From assembly GCF_002744245.1 (NCBI RefSeq), contig NZ_NKHG01000028.1, positions 1-39,311 of the forward strand: a stretch of DNA of 39,311 bases, given 5' to 3'. Origin of the DNA: Bacillus pumilus (GTDB lineage Bacteria; Bacillota; Bacilli; Bacillales; Bacillaceae). A program made the position numbers and the translations under genes. Shown in pieces: positions 24,924 through 34,317 of this stretch; within the stretch, counting starts at the first letter, position 1, and each line of letters starts with the position of its first letter. Under the pieces are notes generated by a model. It saw nothing but the letters and a program-made list of their open reading frames with translations. It was not told the origin of the DNA and made no database searches.

Positions 24924-25430
24924 ATGAAAAAGAAATGGATGCTTTCTTTACTACTCGTTCCAACATTAATCACCACTGGATGTGGAATGAACAACCAAGG
25001 AAATGAGCGAAGAGGAGCAATGGAGCGACAGTATGAAAATGTCACATATAAGAACGACAATATGAGACAGGATCAGCAAAATGTCCAAACACCTCAGAAT
25101 GTCAAAGAGGCAGATAAGGCATCAGAGCTTGTAGCCAACATGTCTGAAGTGAAAACAGCTAACGTGCTTGTCACAGGGAAAAATGCATTTGTTGCCGTCG
25201 TGCTTGAAGGTAATAAAAGCGGCGATGTGACAGACGATTTAAAGAAGAAAATTTCAGACAAAGTAAAATCAACGGATCAAGAAATTAATAACGTGTATGT
25301 ATCCACTAATCCAGACTTTGTTGATCGTATGGAAGGTTACGGAAAACGTATTAGAAACGGAGAGCCAATTTCAGGATTCTTCGATGAATTTACTGAAACC
25401 GTTAGACGCATCTTCCCTGAATCAAAATAG
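24924..25430 (+). CDS. yhcN: YhcN/YlaJ family spore lipoprotein
   Basis: 168 residues. A lipoprotein signal (MKKKWMLSLLLVPTLITTGCG) places the lipidated cysteine at about residue 20. An Asn/Gln-rich linker follows, then the YhcN/YlaJ domain with EADKASELVANMSEVKTANVLV, VAVVLEG and NNVYVSTNPDFVDRMEGYG. B. subtilis YhcN is a forespore lipoprotein of the spore inner membrane that affects germination or outgrowth. Start ATG 24924, 8 bases after AAAGGAGGG. I saw no clean sigma-G promoter upstream. Confidence 0.95.
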   Translation: MKKKWMLSLLLVPTLITTGCGMNNQGNERRGAMERQYENVTYKNDNMRQDQQNVQTPQNVKEADKASELVANMSEVKTANVLVTGKNAFVAVVLEGNKSGDVTDDLKKKISDKVKSTDQEINNVYVSTNPDFVDRMEGYGKRIRNGEPISGFFDEFTETVRRIFPESK

Positions 25431-25437
25431 CTACGAC

Positions 25438-25466
25438 AAAAGCCGTATGTCATATGCGGCTTTTTT
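25438..25466 (+). terminator. Terminator after yhcN
   Basis: GCCGTAT (25442-25448) pairs with ATGCGGC (25454-25460), flanked by AAAA and TTTTTT. Confidence 0.85.
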
Positions 25467-25586
25467 GTTTGGAACCGCACTTTGCGCACCTGACTGCATA
25501 AAGTAAAAAATATATCACCTCTTGTTGATCTTTGTTTTTTCATAGAAAGAGAAAGAGGTTGCAGGATGAATTCAGGTGGGGAGTAA

Positions 25587-26462
25587 ATGAAAGCAAAGTC
25601 GTCATTGATTCATAAAAAGCTTGTAGGCGGAATGATTGCAGCAGGTCTTATTTTTTATGCTTTCACCGCGTACTTGATTTATGTTACGTTTCAGCTGACA
25701 GAACAATATTTAGAGCAGCAGTTTTCTCCTAAAACGGTATTAACGGAGGGACTCAATAAGCAAGTCTATGAGCATATCAGAATTTACTATGCAGAGGAAG
25801 AGGCTAAATTTGTCGATCTGACAATAGAGGCCTTGGATCAGGCAAAAAAGAGAACAGCGTCGGTGTTTCAGTTTAATACTGACAAACCTTTAGACATTAT
25901 TTATTTTGATAATAAGGATACGATCGAACAATTTGCCGGTATCAAGCATATTACGGGTTTTTACTCTGATGATGAGCAAATGATTGGATTATACCCAGAT
26001 AAACGGGAAGATTTGTTAAAGAAAGAGACACTACCTTTATACTTTTTCAACACGCTATTCATTCATGAGTATGCGCATTTTGTTTTCTATGAAAAGGTGC
26101 ATGCATACAAGGTGTCTCCAGTGATCTTTCCTCTTTGGTTCCATGAAGGAACAGCAGAATGGACGGCCCATGACGTGTTAAACGCCACGTCTGAACGTTT
26201 CGATGTCATTCCTTTTCAATCTCTTTATTCTGATCAAGATTGGCAAGAATCTCGTATGATCTATGAGACGGATGTTTATTTACAAAGCTATTATATGATC
26301 TATGAGCTAGTGCAGCTTTATGGACGAAACATCATACATGAGATCATGGAGGAAACAGCAAAAACCGGCCGTTTTGATAGAGGCTTTGAACACGCGACAG
26401 GACAGCGTCTCACAGACTTTGAAGAACAGTTTAAAGTGATTTATCAAAGGAAAAACAGCTGA
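25587..26462 (+). CDS. Membrane-anchored gluzincin-type metalloprotease
   Basis: 291 residues with one N-terminal membrane segment (about 14-34) and an extracellular domain. HEYAH (H160, E161, H164) is a zinc motif, and 22 residues later WFHEGTAEW supplies the glutamate ligand (E187), the layout of peptidase-MA-like gluzincins. SQSYYMIYELVQLYG-type helices close the domain. It probably cuts proteins at the outer face of the membrane. GGTGGGGAG precedes ATG 25587. It lies where B. subtilis has yhcO-yhcP, but I cannot match it to either. It shares a terminator with convergent yhcQ. Expression in sporulation is possible from the neighbours. Confidence 0.8.
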   Translation: MKAKSSLIHKKLVGGMIAAGLIFYAFTAYLIYVTFQLTEQYLEQQFSPKTVLTEGLNKQVYEHIRIYYAEEEAKFVDLTIEALDQAKKRTASVFQFNTDKPLDIIYFDNKDTIEQFAGIKHITGFYSDDEQMIGLYPDKREDLLKKETLPLYFFNTLFIHEYAHFVFYEKVHAYKVSPVIFPLWFHEGTAEWTAHDVLNATSERFDVIPFQSLYSDQDWQESRMIYETDVYLQSYYMIYELVQLYGRNIIHEIMEETAKTGRFDRGFEHATGQRLTDFEEQFKVIYQRKNS

Positions 26463-26489
26463 CCGGAGAAATGGGTCAGCCGTTTTTTT
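26451..26489. terminator. Bidirectional terminator
   Basis: GCTGACC and GGTCAGC form the stem core, with AAAAAC on the left and GTTTTTTT on the right, between convergent genes. Confidence 0.8.
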
Positions 26490-26491
26490 GT

Positions 26492-27136
26492 TTAATGAAG
26501 TGGTTTTTGCTGATTGGCTTTGTTTGGCGGCATTTGCACTTGCCCCTGCAACGGAACGAAAGTAGATGTCATGGCTTGCATGTCTTGGCTAGAAAGCTGC
26601 GGAACTTGATAGTAGGCATGTTTGTTTTGATACAAGAAAATTTCATACGCCATTTCGATAAAGTTCGGAACTTGCGCTGCAAGCACACGTCTGACAACAG
26701 GATTGGTTACTTCTAATGCTGTCATCGAAAGTAGCCCTGCGTGTGATTTGACTAGGCCGAGCATATGCCCTGTGATGCCTGAGTCTTTTACATCTTGTAA
26801 TGACTGATTCGGCTTCTTCGGCTGAGAAGGTTTAATCCCATACGTCACCTGTGTTTCTTCTTTCATCATATAAGTGGCAGTTTCTTCACTAGGCTTTTGT
26901 CCAGAAGAAAAACAATCTACAGTGACATTGTACTGTGACAAAACAAATTGATATTGTCGATCTAAGATGTCGGATAATGCTGGATCTTGGATAAATTGTC
27001 GTAAAATCATATATTGATCCAAAATATTGATCGTACCTGCTAAAATTTCATGTAAATCGAATAATTCATGTCCGCCATGGTTGAATTCAGGCTGGGGGGC
27101 AGTTCCTTGAACGGATGGTTGCTGATCGTTTTGCAT
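26492..27136 (-). CDS. yhcQ: YhcQ, CotF-domain spore protein
   Basis: 214 residues. GHELFDLHEILAGTINILDQYM and the following helices, then DSGITGHMLGLVKSHAGLLSMTALEVTNP, are typical of the coat protein F (CotF) fold, with a ferritin-like helical bundle expected. The C-terminus is Gln/Pro-rich. B. subtilis YhcQ is a spore protein. Start ATG 27136, 6 bases after AAGGAGGA; an upstream in-frame start at 27163 lacks a site. A sigma-G-like promoter precedes it. Confidence 0.9.
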   Translation of the reverse strand: MQNDQQPSVQGTAPQPEFNHGGHELFDLHEILAGTINILDQYMILRQFIQDPALSDILDRQYQFVLSQYNVTVDCFSSGQKPSEETATYMMKEETQVTYGIKPSQPKKPNQSLQDVKDSGITGHMLGLVKSHAGLLSMTALEVTNPVVRRVLAAQVPNFIEMAYEIFLYQNKHAYYQVPQLSSQDMQAMTSTFVPLQGQVQMPPNKANQQKPLH

Positions 27137-27170
27137 AGAGATTCCTCCTTTTGGTTTATACAATCTGTTT

Positions 27171-27200
27171 TAATGTGAGGATGTTTTCCTTTTTTCATGC
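27171..27200 (-). promoter_or_regulatory. Sigma-G-like promoter of yhcQ
   Basis: On the minus strand GCATG (27200-27196), 18 bases, CACATTA (27177-27171). GHATR-18-CATNHTA is the forespore sigma-G consensus; only the third base of the -10 differs. Confidence 0.5.
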
Positions 27201-27280
27201 AAAAACATTATTTACAATTAGAGGGTTTTCTTCCTTTTTGTCGAAAAAAAGTATCAGACGAATGAACATGGGGGTACCAG

Positions 27281-30200
27281 ATGCAGGACAAAATCATTAA
27301 TCGTTTGATAGAAGATGAACTTGTGCAGGCACCAGTGATTGGCATCGGAGTTTCGCCGTATGAACAGCACCATCTTGAGGCTTTTTTTCAATCGTTTCCA
27401 CACAAGCTAAATGCCTCTTTTATTGTTGTGCAAAATCGTGTGACGGGCGGTTGTGTAACGGATGTGGAAGCACTTGTTTTACCGATTGGCTACCGTGCAA
27501 AAACGATTAAACATGATGAGAAAGTCATGAAAAACACGATTTATTTTTGTCCGCAGGGTGCGGTTGTGACATTGACAGAAGACAAGCGTCTGCACATATC
27601 ACAGCAGCTTTCAACTGATCAGACATGCGCTGTCAACTCGTTGTTTCAGTCGCTTGCTAATGTGCAAAAGGAAGAGGCCTTTGCCATCTTTTTTCAAAAA
27701 GGCTTTTGTGTGGGGAATGGTTTGCTTCAATTGGTTGATCAAGGGGGTACAGCCTTATCATGCAGTGAGACAGATAGTAGACTAGATAGTATCTATCATC
27801 AACACTTTAAAGACCCTTCTACCCTTGCAGCATATATGACCAACATCATTAACATCCCACATGTCGATGTGGCAGATCCCGTGTTGGGAAGAATTGTTGA
27901 ACGTCTTGAAATGCATAAAGGTATTGCCTTTTCACCCTATGAAAAGCAAAAAATGCTCTCTGTGATTCAAAAGAGAATGCGAAGTGCAAAACAACCAATT
28001 TCATTATTGTCTGAGTACGATCGTTTATTAGAAATAGAACCAGATGAGCTTGAGCGCTTACATGTACAGCTGTTAAGCGGCATGACTTCTTTTTTTAGAG
28101 ATATGGAAGCTTTTCGTGTATGTGAACAGAAAGTCATACAGTCGATTATTGAGAATACGATGAAAAACGGGAAATCTCGATGCCGCGTTTGGATCGCTGG
28201 ATGTTCTACAGGGGAAGAAGCCTATTCCTTTACAATTTTATTTTTAGAAGAAATGAAGCGAAGGCAAGTATCAATTGAACTTCAAGTATTTGCAACTGAC
28301 ATCAACCGGAAAGCCATTCAAACTGCAAGTAAAGGTCTTTACTCGGTAGAGTCTATGGCAAGGATGCCAGAAAAATGGCGTACGCGATATTTCGAAAAAA
28401 AAGGTGACGCTTTTATTGTGAAGCAGTCGCTTAGAAAACATATTGTCTTTGCTCCTCACAATTTATTGATCGATTCACCTTTTATCCACCTCGATTTTAT
28501 CAGTTGTCGAAATGTTCTCATGTACTTCCAGCCGGAAGTACAAAAACGAGTATTGTCCCGATTCCAATATGCTTTAAAGGATCAAGGAATGTTGATATTA
28601 GGGCCAAATGAAACTGTACCCAATATCCCTCGTTTGTTTCATTTGTTCAATGAAAAATGGAACATTTACACCCAATCAAACGTTCCTAAATACAATGTGT
28701 ATTCGACGCATGACGCGTGTCTTGTAGAGTTAAAAGAACGAGCTGCACAATATATGAAAGAAGTCAGCAAGGATTATGACGCATGCTTGGTGATCAACGA
28801 TTTTGACAAAATCTTGGCGATATCAAAAGGCGCCTATTCTTACTTAGAGCATACAGAATTGTCAGATCAATCATGTGAATATGTAGCACCTGATTATATG
28901 AAAGAGATGTTGAGGCAAACCTTTCAAAAAGTATGGACAGAAGAGACTGAGGTTGTATTTCAGCATGTCCTCGTTTCGGAAAAAGGCAGAAAGCAGTATG
29001 CCGATTTTACAGTGAAAAGTTTTGATCGCCGTTTTAAGGGAGTATACGTCATTCTCATTCGGCTGAATGAGAGAGGAAAAAATCAACAGAACGGCAGGGG
29101 CATGGGGATGTCAGAGCAGAATTCAGTTTATCAACAGCGTATTGTCGATTTAGAAAATGAACTTAATGAAGTGAAACAAAAGGAGTATGATGCAAGGGCA
29201 CAATTAAAAGCAAAAAATACGCAAATAGAGGAGCTAGAGAAAAAACAGGAGCATTTTATCAATATCATAAACAACTTAAAGGCGACAAGAGAAGAACTGT
29301 ATCGACCCTCTGTAAAGCCAGACCTTGCGACGCTGTTTGTGGACCGGGACATGAATATTCGCTATAACACTCCTACAGCTGCCTCTTTATTCACTTCGGC
29401 TCAAATCTGTCACCAGCAATCCTTTCAGTCGATGGCTAAGAAGCTCACGCAGGAAACACTGTATGATGATATTCAATCCGTCATATCGGACAGGCGTGTC
29501 ATCGAACGTGAAATTGAAACGAATGAAGGGGAGCAATTTACCGTTCATATGACCCCTATTTATGATCAGGGTCATGAGGGAGCCGCGATGACATGGATTA
29601 AGATGACGGAAATGACGAAAATCAAGCAGTCGCTTCACCTTGCAGTGACTGCACTTGATAACAGCCATATTCATATTGTTGTCGCAACAGAGGAAGGCAC
29701 CATCCAATGCGTGAATCAGCGCTTTTGTGAGTTTGTACAGCAGCATGAATATGATCTCATCGGCAAAGATATTTTTTCTGTCTATCATTCGTTGTGTCAA
29801 TGTGATGAACTAGTGAAGCAATGGGACGTTTGTTTAAGAGAAGGAAGCTGGACAGGTGAGCTTTACTTTCAGGATTTATCAGGACGCGAACGATGGGAGA
29901 GAGTTTCTTTACACCGAATAGATGACCCGGACAAAATGCAGTCAACCGTGATGCGGATTTCGGAGGATATTACAAATCAAAAGCAGTCAGAGAAAATGCT
30001 GATGAAGTCCGAGATGCTGTCGGCAGTTGGTCAGCTTGCAGCGGGCATTGCTCACGAGATCCGCAACCCGCTTACATCATTAAAAGGCTTTTTACAGCTG
30101 ATGATTCAAAGTAAGAAGTACCAAAAGGATTATGCAGATGTGATGATGTCAGAGTTTAATCGACTCGAGGGGATTATTAACGAATTCCTTGTACTCTCTA

Positions 30201-30670
30201 GAAGAAAATCTGTGAAATTTGAGCCAGTACATGTCAATCTTCTGATCGAAGAAGTCATTATGGTCGTTGAATCGCAGGCTGTATTAAAAGGAGTGTCCAT
30301 TCAAAAGAATCTTTCTCCATCGCTGCCAAACATTCAAGGCGTACCAAATGAATTAAAACAAGTCTTCCTTAACATCCTTAAAAACGGCATAGAAGCAATG
30401 GATGGTGTAACAGGTGTCATCCAAGTGACCTCAGTACTGAAAAATAATCAAATGATGCTAATATTTGAAGACCAAGGAAAGGGCATACCAGAAGATGAAA
30501 TTGGGAAACTGGGTGAGCCTTTTTATACAACGAAAGAAAAAGGAACAGGCCTTGGATTGATGATGACCATTAAAATCATTGAAAGTCATGGTGGAACCAT
30601 TCGTTTTGAAAGTAAAAGCTTTGAGGGAACACGGGTGATTATTACGTTTCCAATGAGTAGAAAGGGATAA
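27281..30670 (+). CDS. CheB-like/CheR/PAS/histidine kinase fusion protein
   Basis: A 1129-residue cytoplasmic sensor kinase with no membrane segment. Residues 1-190 resemble a CheB methylesterase: the serine position is kept (IGIGVS), but the catalytic histidine and aspartate positions seem replaced (VVQNR, SCSET), so it is probably inactive. About 195-475 is a CheR methyltransferase with the SAM motif AGCSTGEEAYS (306-316) and FISCRNVLMYF. A PAS-like region (about 490-590), a coiled coil (610-672) and two further PAS domains (about 680-900) follow. The kinase core has H925 in AAGIAHEIRNPLTSLKGF, N-box NILKNGIEAMDG (about 1031-1042) and G-boxes DQGKGIP and GTGLGL. The core is very like Bacillus sporulation kinases. 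No response regulator gene is adjacent; input to Spo0F is a guess. It is inserted between yhcQ and yhcR. Confidence 0.9.
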   Translation: MQDKIINRLIEDELVQAPVIGIGVSPYEQHHLEAFFQSFPHKLNASFIVVQNRVTGGCVTDVEALVLPIGYRAKTIKHDEKVMKNTIYFCPQGAVVTLTEDKRLHISQQLSTDQTCAVNSLFQSLANVQKEEAFAIFFQKGFCVGNGLLQLVDQGGTALSCSETDSRLDSIYHQHFKDPSTLAAYMTNIINIPHVDVADPVLGRIVERLEMHKGIAFSPYEKQKMLSVIQKRMRSAKQPISLLSEYDRLLEIEPDELERLHVQLLSGMTSFFRDMEAFRVCEQKVIQSIIENTMKNGKSRCRVWIAGCSTGEEAYSFTILFLEEMKRRQVSIELQVFATDINRKAIQTASKGLYSVESMARMPEKWRTRYFEKKGDAFIVKQSLRKHIVFAPHNLLIDSPFIHLDFISCRNVLMYFQPEVQKRVLSRFQYALKDQGMLILGPNETVPNIPRLFHLFNEKWNIYTQSNVPKYNVYSTHDACLVELKERAAQYMKEVSKDYDACLVINDFDKILAISKGAYSYLEHTELSDQSCEYVAPDYMKEMLRQTFQKVWTEETEVVFQHVLVSEKGRKQYADFTVKSFDRRFKGVYVILIRLNERGKNQQNGRGMGMSEQNSVYQQRIVDLENELNEVKQKEYDARAQLKAKNTQIEELEKKQEHFINIINNLKATREELYRPSVKPDLATLFVDRDMNIRYNTPTAASLFTSAQICHQQSFQSMAKKLTQETLYDDIQSVISDRRVIEREIETNEGEQFTVHMTPIYDQGHEGAAMTWIKMTEMTKIKQSLHLAVTALDNSHIHIVVATEEGTIQCVNQRFCEFVQQHEYDLIGKDIFSVYHSLCQCDELVKQWDVCLREGSWTGELYFQDLSGRERWERVSLHRIDDPDKMQSTVMRISEDITNQKQSEKMLMKSEMLSAVGQLAAGIAHEIRNPLTSLKGFLQLMIQSKKYQKDYADVMMSEFNRLEGIINEFLVLSRRKSVKFEPVHVNLLIEEVIMVVESQAVLKGVSIQKNLSPSLPNIQGVPNELKQVFLNILKNGIEAMDGVTGVIQVTSVLKNNQMMLIFEDQGKGIPEDEIGKLGEPFYTTKEKGTGLGLMMTIKIIESHGGTIRFESKSFEGTRVIITFPMSRKG

Positions 30671-30747
30671 CTTTTACAAGAAATCCATTCAGCATCAATA
30701 TTTACTTTGTACACTATGAGAGATGAAGTTCAAGGGGAGAGAAGCTA

Positions 30748-33654
30748 ATGAAACGTATTCAATCGATTCGAATGATCTGTTGTTTGGTTTTGGTGATATT
30801 TAGTCTGCAAGCCTTACTGCCTAGCATGATGACAGTAGAGCAGGTCAGTGCATCTGATAAGAAGGAAACCGTGTGGAAGCAAATGAAGCCAATGAAAATC
30901 AAAAAAGCCCGTGAGCTGATAGGAGAGACAGTAACGGTGAGCGGAATTGTGACAGCAGATCAATCCGCTATTGGAAATGGAAAACTATCGACATATATTC
31001 AAGACAAAACAGCAGGAATCAATATTTATTCCTCGCAGCCCAAACATTTCCCAGAATTGAAAGCCGGTATGAAGGTGACGGTGACTGGCAAGGTAACGTC
31101 TTATAAAGGGCTGATTGAAATTGTGCCAGCTCAAGACCGTCTGAAGATAGATGCTGTTAATCAACCATTGCCAGCGCCAAAGCACGTCTCCATTAAACAA
31201 TTGGAAACCGATCATGCAGGTAAATATGAAGGAAGACTTGTGAAGGTAAAAGGCTACGTGGAATCAAAGCCGGAGCAGCCTGCTGGCGGTGGATATAATG
31301 TGGTCTTGATAGATAAAAAGTACCGCAGTACCGTCCTTAGAGTCATGGTTGATACAGATGCAATCGATCAAGTCAAGACGGGGAAATGGTATGAGTTTAC
31401 AGGAGTTTTAAGCAGGTACGACACGCTGCAGGTGCTTCCAAGGCATCAGGCTGATATCAAACTGCTGAAACGTCAGCCAAAGCCGCCAAAAATCAAGAAA
31501 GAATATCAAGCAACAGTTGACCGTGTAGTGGATGGAGATACCATTCATTTAAAAAAACCTGTGCTAGGTACAACAAAGGTGCGCTTTGTCAATATGGACA
31601 CGCCGGAAACCTACCATAAGCCAAAAAATGAATTAGATCAAAACCAACTGCGCTTTGGACAGCAAGCGACAGATTATTTAAAAACACTTCTCTCAAGCGG
31701 TGATAAAGTCACATTAAGCATTGGCCCTGAAGCAAAAGATGGCTATGGACGTCTTCTAGCTCAAGTGAAAACAAAAAAAGGGATCAACACGAATTTAGAG
31801 CTTGTGAAAAAAGGATATGCCCCTACTTATTTCATCTGGCCTGTTGGAGATGAAAAAGACTACAATACGTTCCAACAAGCAGTAAAAGAAGCGAAGGAAA
31901 AAGGGCTGGGTATTTGGAATGAAGCGGACCCACTGCTAGAACAGCCGTTTGAATTTAGAGCACGTGAGCAGAAAAAAGGACTCACACGTTATGTTGGTGA
32001 TTCATCTACAAAAACCTACGTAGCCCCTGATAGCTGGAAAGAGATAGACGTAGATAAACGTGTTTTTTTTGCTTCTAAAGAAGAAGCAGAGCAGGCAGGG
32101 TATCAGCCGGCAGAAGAGACCGGCGAAGTACCATTAACCATTTTAAGCATGAATGATTTACATGGAAAAATTGATCAGCAATACGAGCTGGATCTGAAAG
32201 GTGATGGCAATAAAGGAACGTACGGACGGATGGATTATGTGGCGGCTTATATAAAACAAAAACAAGCGGCACAAAAAAATACGATTACTGTCCATGCAGG
32301 GGATATGATCGGCGGAAGCTCTCCGATATCTTCTCTTCTGCAAGATGAACCAACTGTTGAATTAATGGAGAACATTGGCTTTGATGTCGGCACAGTCGGC
32401 AACCATGAATTTGATGAAGGCGTAGACGAGTTATTGCGTATTTTAAAGGGCGGAGAGCATCCTAAAGGCACAAAAGGGTATGACGGCCAGAACTTTCCGC
32501 TTGTTTGTGCGAACTGTGAATACAAGGATAATGGCAAACTGCTTTTACCTGCCTATGAAATCATGGATGTCGAAGGAATCCCTGTGGCATTTATCGGTGT
32601 TGTGACCCAATCTGCCGCAGGAATGGTGATGCCAGAGGGGATTAAAAACATTCAGTTTACAGATGAAGTCAAGGCCGTTAATGAAGCAACGAGGGAGTTA
32701 AAGCAAAAAGGGATCAAAGCCATTGCGGTTCTAGCTCATATGACGGCCTCTCAAAATGGTGATACCATTACTGGGGAAAGTGCGAAGCTCGCCAAAGAAG
32801 GTGATGACGAAATTGATGTCATTTTTGCTGGACATAATCACGAAGTGGTTAATGGAGAGGTCAATGGTAAATTAATTGTTCAAGCCTCTGAATATGGGAA
32901 GGCAATTGGCGAAGTCAATGTGACACTTGACCGGAAAACGAAGGATATTGTTAAAAAGAGTGCAAACATTCAGTACGTAGATCAATCAGGTATTGAAAAG
33001 GACAAGGAAGCAGCGGATATTTTAGCCCATTACGGTAAAGAAGTTGAGCCAATTATTAGTGAGGTTGTTGGAGAAGCAGGCGTAAAAATGGAAGGCGGCT
33101 ATTCAAATGATGGAGACACTCCGCTTGGTAACCTCATTGCTGATGGCATGAGATATTCAATGAAAAGTGACTTTGCCATGATGAATGGTGGCGGCATCAG
33201 GCAGCATCTCGAAAAAGGACCGATTACGTGGGGAGATCTCTTTAATATTCAGCCATTCGGCAATGTTTTAGTCAAGCTGGAGATTAAGGGGAAGGACTTG
33301 GTTGATATCATTGAAGCACAAATATCTCCTCAATTTGGACCGGATTATAGTATTTCGGGCTTTTCATATGCCTATGATCCGTTAACATATAAAGTAGTCG
33401 ACTTGAAGCTGCCAGATGGTTCACCAGTTGCTGTCGATCAAACGTATACACTCACGGTGAATAACTTCATGGCCACTGCAACTGGAAGTAAATATGCGCC
33501 GATAGGCCGACTAGGGAAAAATCCTGAAACAGGCCCTGAAGATTTAGAAGCAACCGTCGCCTTTGTTAAGAGCTTTGAGGGAGCTTCCATTGTGTATCAA
33601 AAAGAAGGTCGAATTCAACAAGCAACACAAGAAGAAAAGGCAGCAGCAAGCTGA
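30748..33654 (+). CDS. yhcR: YhcR, secreted nuclease/5'-nucleotidase
   Basis: 968 residues: signal peptide (about 1-35), two OB-fold nucleic-acid-binding domains (about 45-135 and 150-245), a staphylococcal-nuclease domain (about 250-395) with DGDT, VRFVNMDTPE and DGYGRLLA retaining the catalytic residues, then a calcineurin-type phosphoesterase (ILSMNDLHGK, GDMIGGSS, GNHEFDEG, GHNHEV) and a 5'-nucleotidase C-terminal domain (DGMRYSMKSDFAMMNGGG). It degrades extracellular DNA and RNA and removes phosphate from the nucleotides. B. subtilis YhcR is about 250 residues longer and ends in an LPXTG-like signal for sortase YhcS; here the protein stops after QQATQEEKAAAS with no sorting motif or tail helix in any frame. 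It should therefore be released rather than wall-bound. ATG 30748 with AAGGGGAG upstream. Confidence 0.93.
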   Translation: MKRIQSIRMICCLVLVIFSLQALLPSMMTVEQVSASDKKETVWKQMKPMKIKKARELIGETVTVSGIVTADQSAIGNGKLSTYIQDKTAGINIYSSQPKHFPELKAGMKVTVTGKVTSYKGLIEIVPAQDRLKIDAVNQPLPAPKHVSIKQLETDHAGKYEGRLVKVKGYVESKPEQPAGGGYNVVLIDKKYRSTVLRVMVDTDAIDQVKTGKWYEFTGVLSRYDTLQVLPRHQADIKLLKRQPKPPKIKKEYQATVDRVVDGDTIHLKKPVLGTTKVRFVNMDTPETYHKPKNELDQNQLRFGQQATDYLKTLLSSGDKVTLSIGPEAKDGYGRLLAQVKTKKGINTNLELVKKGYAPTYFIWPVGDEKDYNTFQQAVKEAKEKGLGIWNEADPLLEQPFEFRAREQKKGLTRYVGDSSTKTYVAPDSWKEIDVDKRVFFASKEEAEQAGYQPAEETGEVPLTILSMNDLHGKIDQQYELDLKGDGNKGTYGRMDYVAAYIKQKQAAQKNTITVHAGDMIGGSSPISSLLQDEPTVELMENIGFDVGTVGNHEFDEGVDELLRILKGGEHPKGTKGYDGQNFPLVCANCEYKDNGKLLLPAYEIMDVEGIPVAFIGVVTQSAAGMVMPEGIKNIQFTDEVKAVNEATRELKQKGIKAIAVLAHMTASQNGDTITGESAKLAKEGDDEIDVIFAGHNHEVVNGEVNGKLIVQASEYGKAIGEVNVTLDRKTKDIVKKSANIQYVDQSGIEKDKEAADILAHYGKEVEPIISEVVGEAGVKMEGGYSNDGDTPLGNLIADGMRYSMKSDFAMMNGGGIRQHLEKGPITWGDLFNIQPFGNVLVKLEIKGKDLVDIIEAQISPQFGPDYSISGFSYAYDPLTYKVVDLKLPDGSPVAVDQTYTLTVNNFMATATGSKYAPIGRLGKNPETGPEDLEATVAFVKSFEGASIVYQKEGRIQQATQEEKAAAS

Positions 33655-33707
33655 AAGAGCATCATCTAAGAAGAAGGTAATTGTTTATAAAACGAAGGAG
33701 TTTAAGC

Positions 33708-34274
33708 ATGAAAAAGTGGCTTGCACTTACTGTAATGACAGCAGGTATTGCGCTGCTCGCCTGGGGAATTTGGCAAATCGCTTCTACTCACCTTCAAACA
33801 GCTCAATCATTAGAAGAAGCGAAGAAGGTTGTAGCGGTCGATCAAGGGATAACAAAGAAGCGGTTTGCTCCTGAAATGGGCAAAGCCTCTGGCATTCTCA
33901 CGATTCCGAAATTAAAAGCAGACCTTCCCATTGTCGAAGGGACGGATGCGGACGACCTTGCCAAAGGAGTAGGGCATTACAAAGGCAGTTATTATCCTGA
34001 TGAGCATGGACAAATCGTTCTGTCAGGTCACCGGGACACGGTGTTTCGCCGGACAGGTGAGCTGGACATTGGCGATCAATTGAAAATCACTGTGCCGTAT
34101 GGGGAATTTGTGTATGAAATCACTCATACGAAAATTGTGGATCAGCATGATACATCCATTATCACCTTGCAGCATGAAAAAGAAGAGCTAGTGCTGACCA
34201 CATGCTATCCATTCCATTTTGTCGGTCATGCACCAGAGCGGTACATTATTTATGCAAAAAGAGCCTCTTTATAA
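33708..34274 (+). CDS. yhcS: Class D sortase YhcS (SrtD)
   Basis: 188-residue transpeptidase that joins LPXTG-type proteins to peptidoglycan. N-terminal membrane anchor (about 4-24), then the sortase barrel: catalytic His in LSGHRDTVF, Cys in LVLTTCYPF, Arg in APERYIIYA. In B. subtilis the substrates are YhcR and YfkN. Start ATG 33708, 7 bases after GAAGGAG; an upstream in-frame TTG at 33681 lacks a site. It lies 53 bases after yhcR, suggesting cotranscription, although that neighbour has lost its sorting signal; other substrates elsewhere are likely. Confidence 0.95.
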   Translation: MKKWLALTVMTAGIALLAWGIWQIASTHLQTAQSLEEAKKVVAVDQGITKKRFAPEMGKASGILTIPKLKADLPIVEGTDADDLAKGVGHYKGSYYPDEHGQIVLSGHRDTVFRRTGELDIGDQLKITVPYGEFVYEITHTKIVDQHDTSIITLQHEKEELVLTTCYPFHFVGHAPERYIIYAKRASL

Positions 34275-34278
34275 CGGA

Positions 34279-34317
34279 ATAAGAGCCTGCATATGATCAG
34301 CAGGCTCTTATTTTATT
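34279..34317. terminator. Bidirectional terminator
   Basis: ATAAGAGCCTGC (34279-34290) pairs with GCAGGCTCTTAT (34300-34311) between convergent yhcS and yhcT. Confidence 0.9.

Noticed and set aside
29387..29800. Long antisense frame inside the kinase gene
   Set aside because: It is a shadow of the well-supported sensor kinase reading frame and has no ribosome binding site.
33563..33874. Alternative frame at the yhcR 3' end that might hold the missing sorting signal
   Set aside because: It is lysine-rich with no LPXTG-like motif or hydrophobic helix; the third frame has none either.
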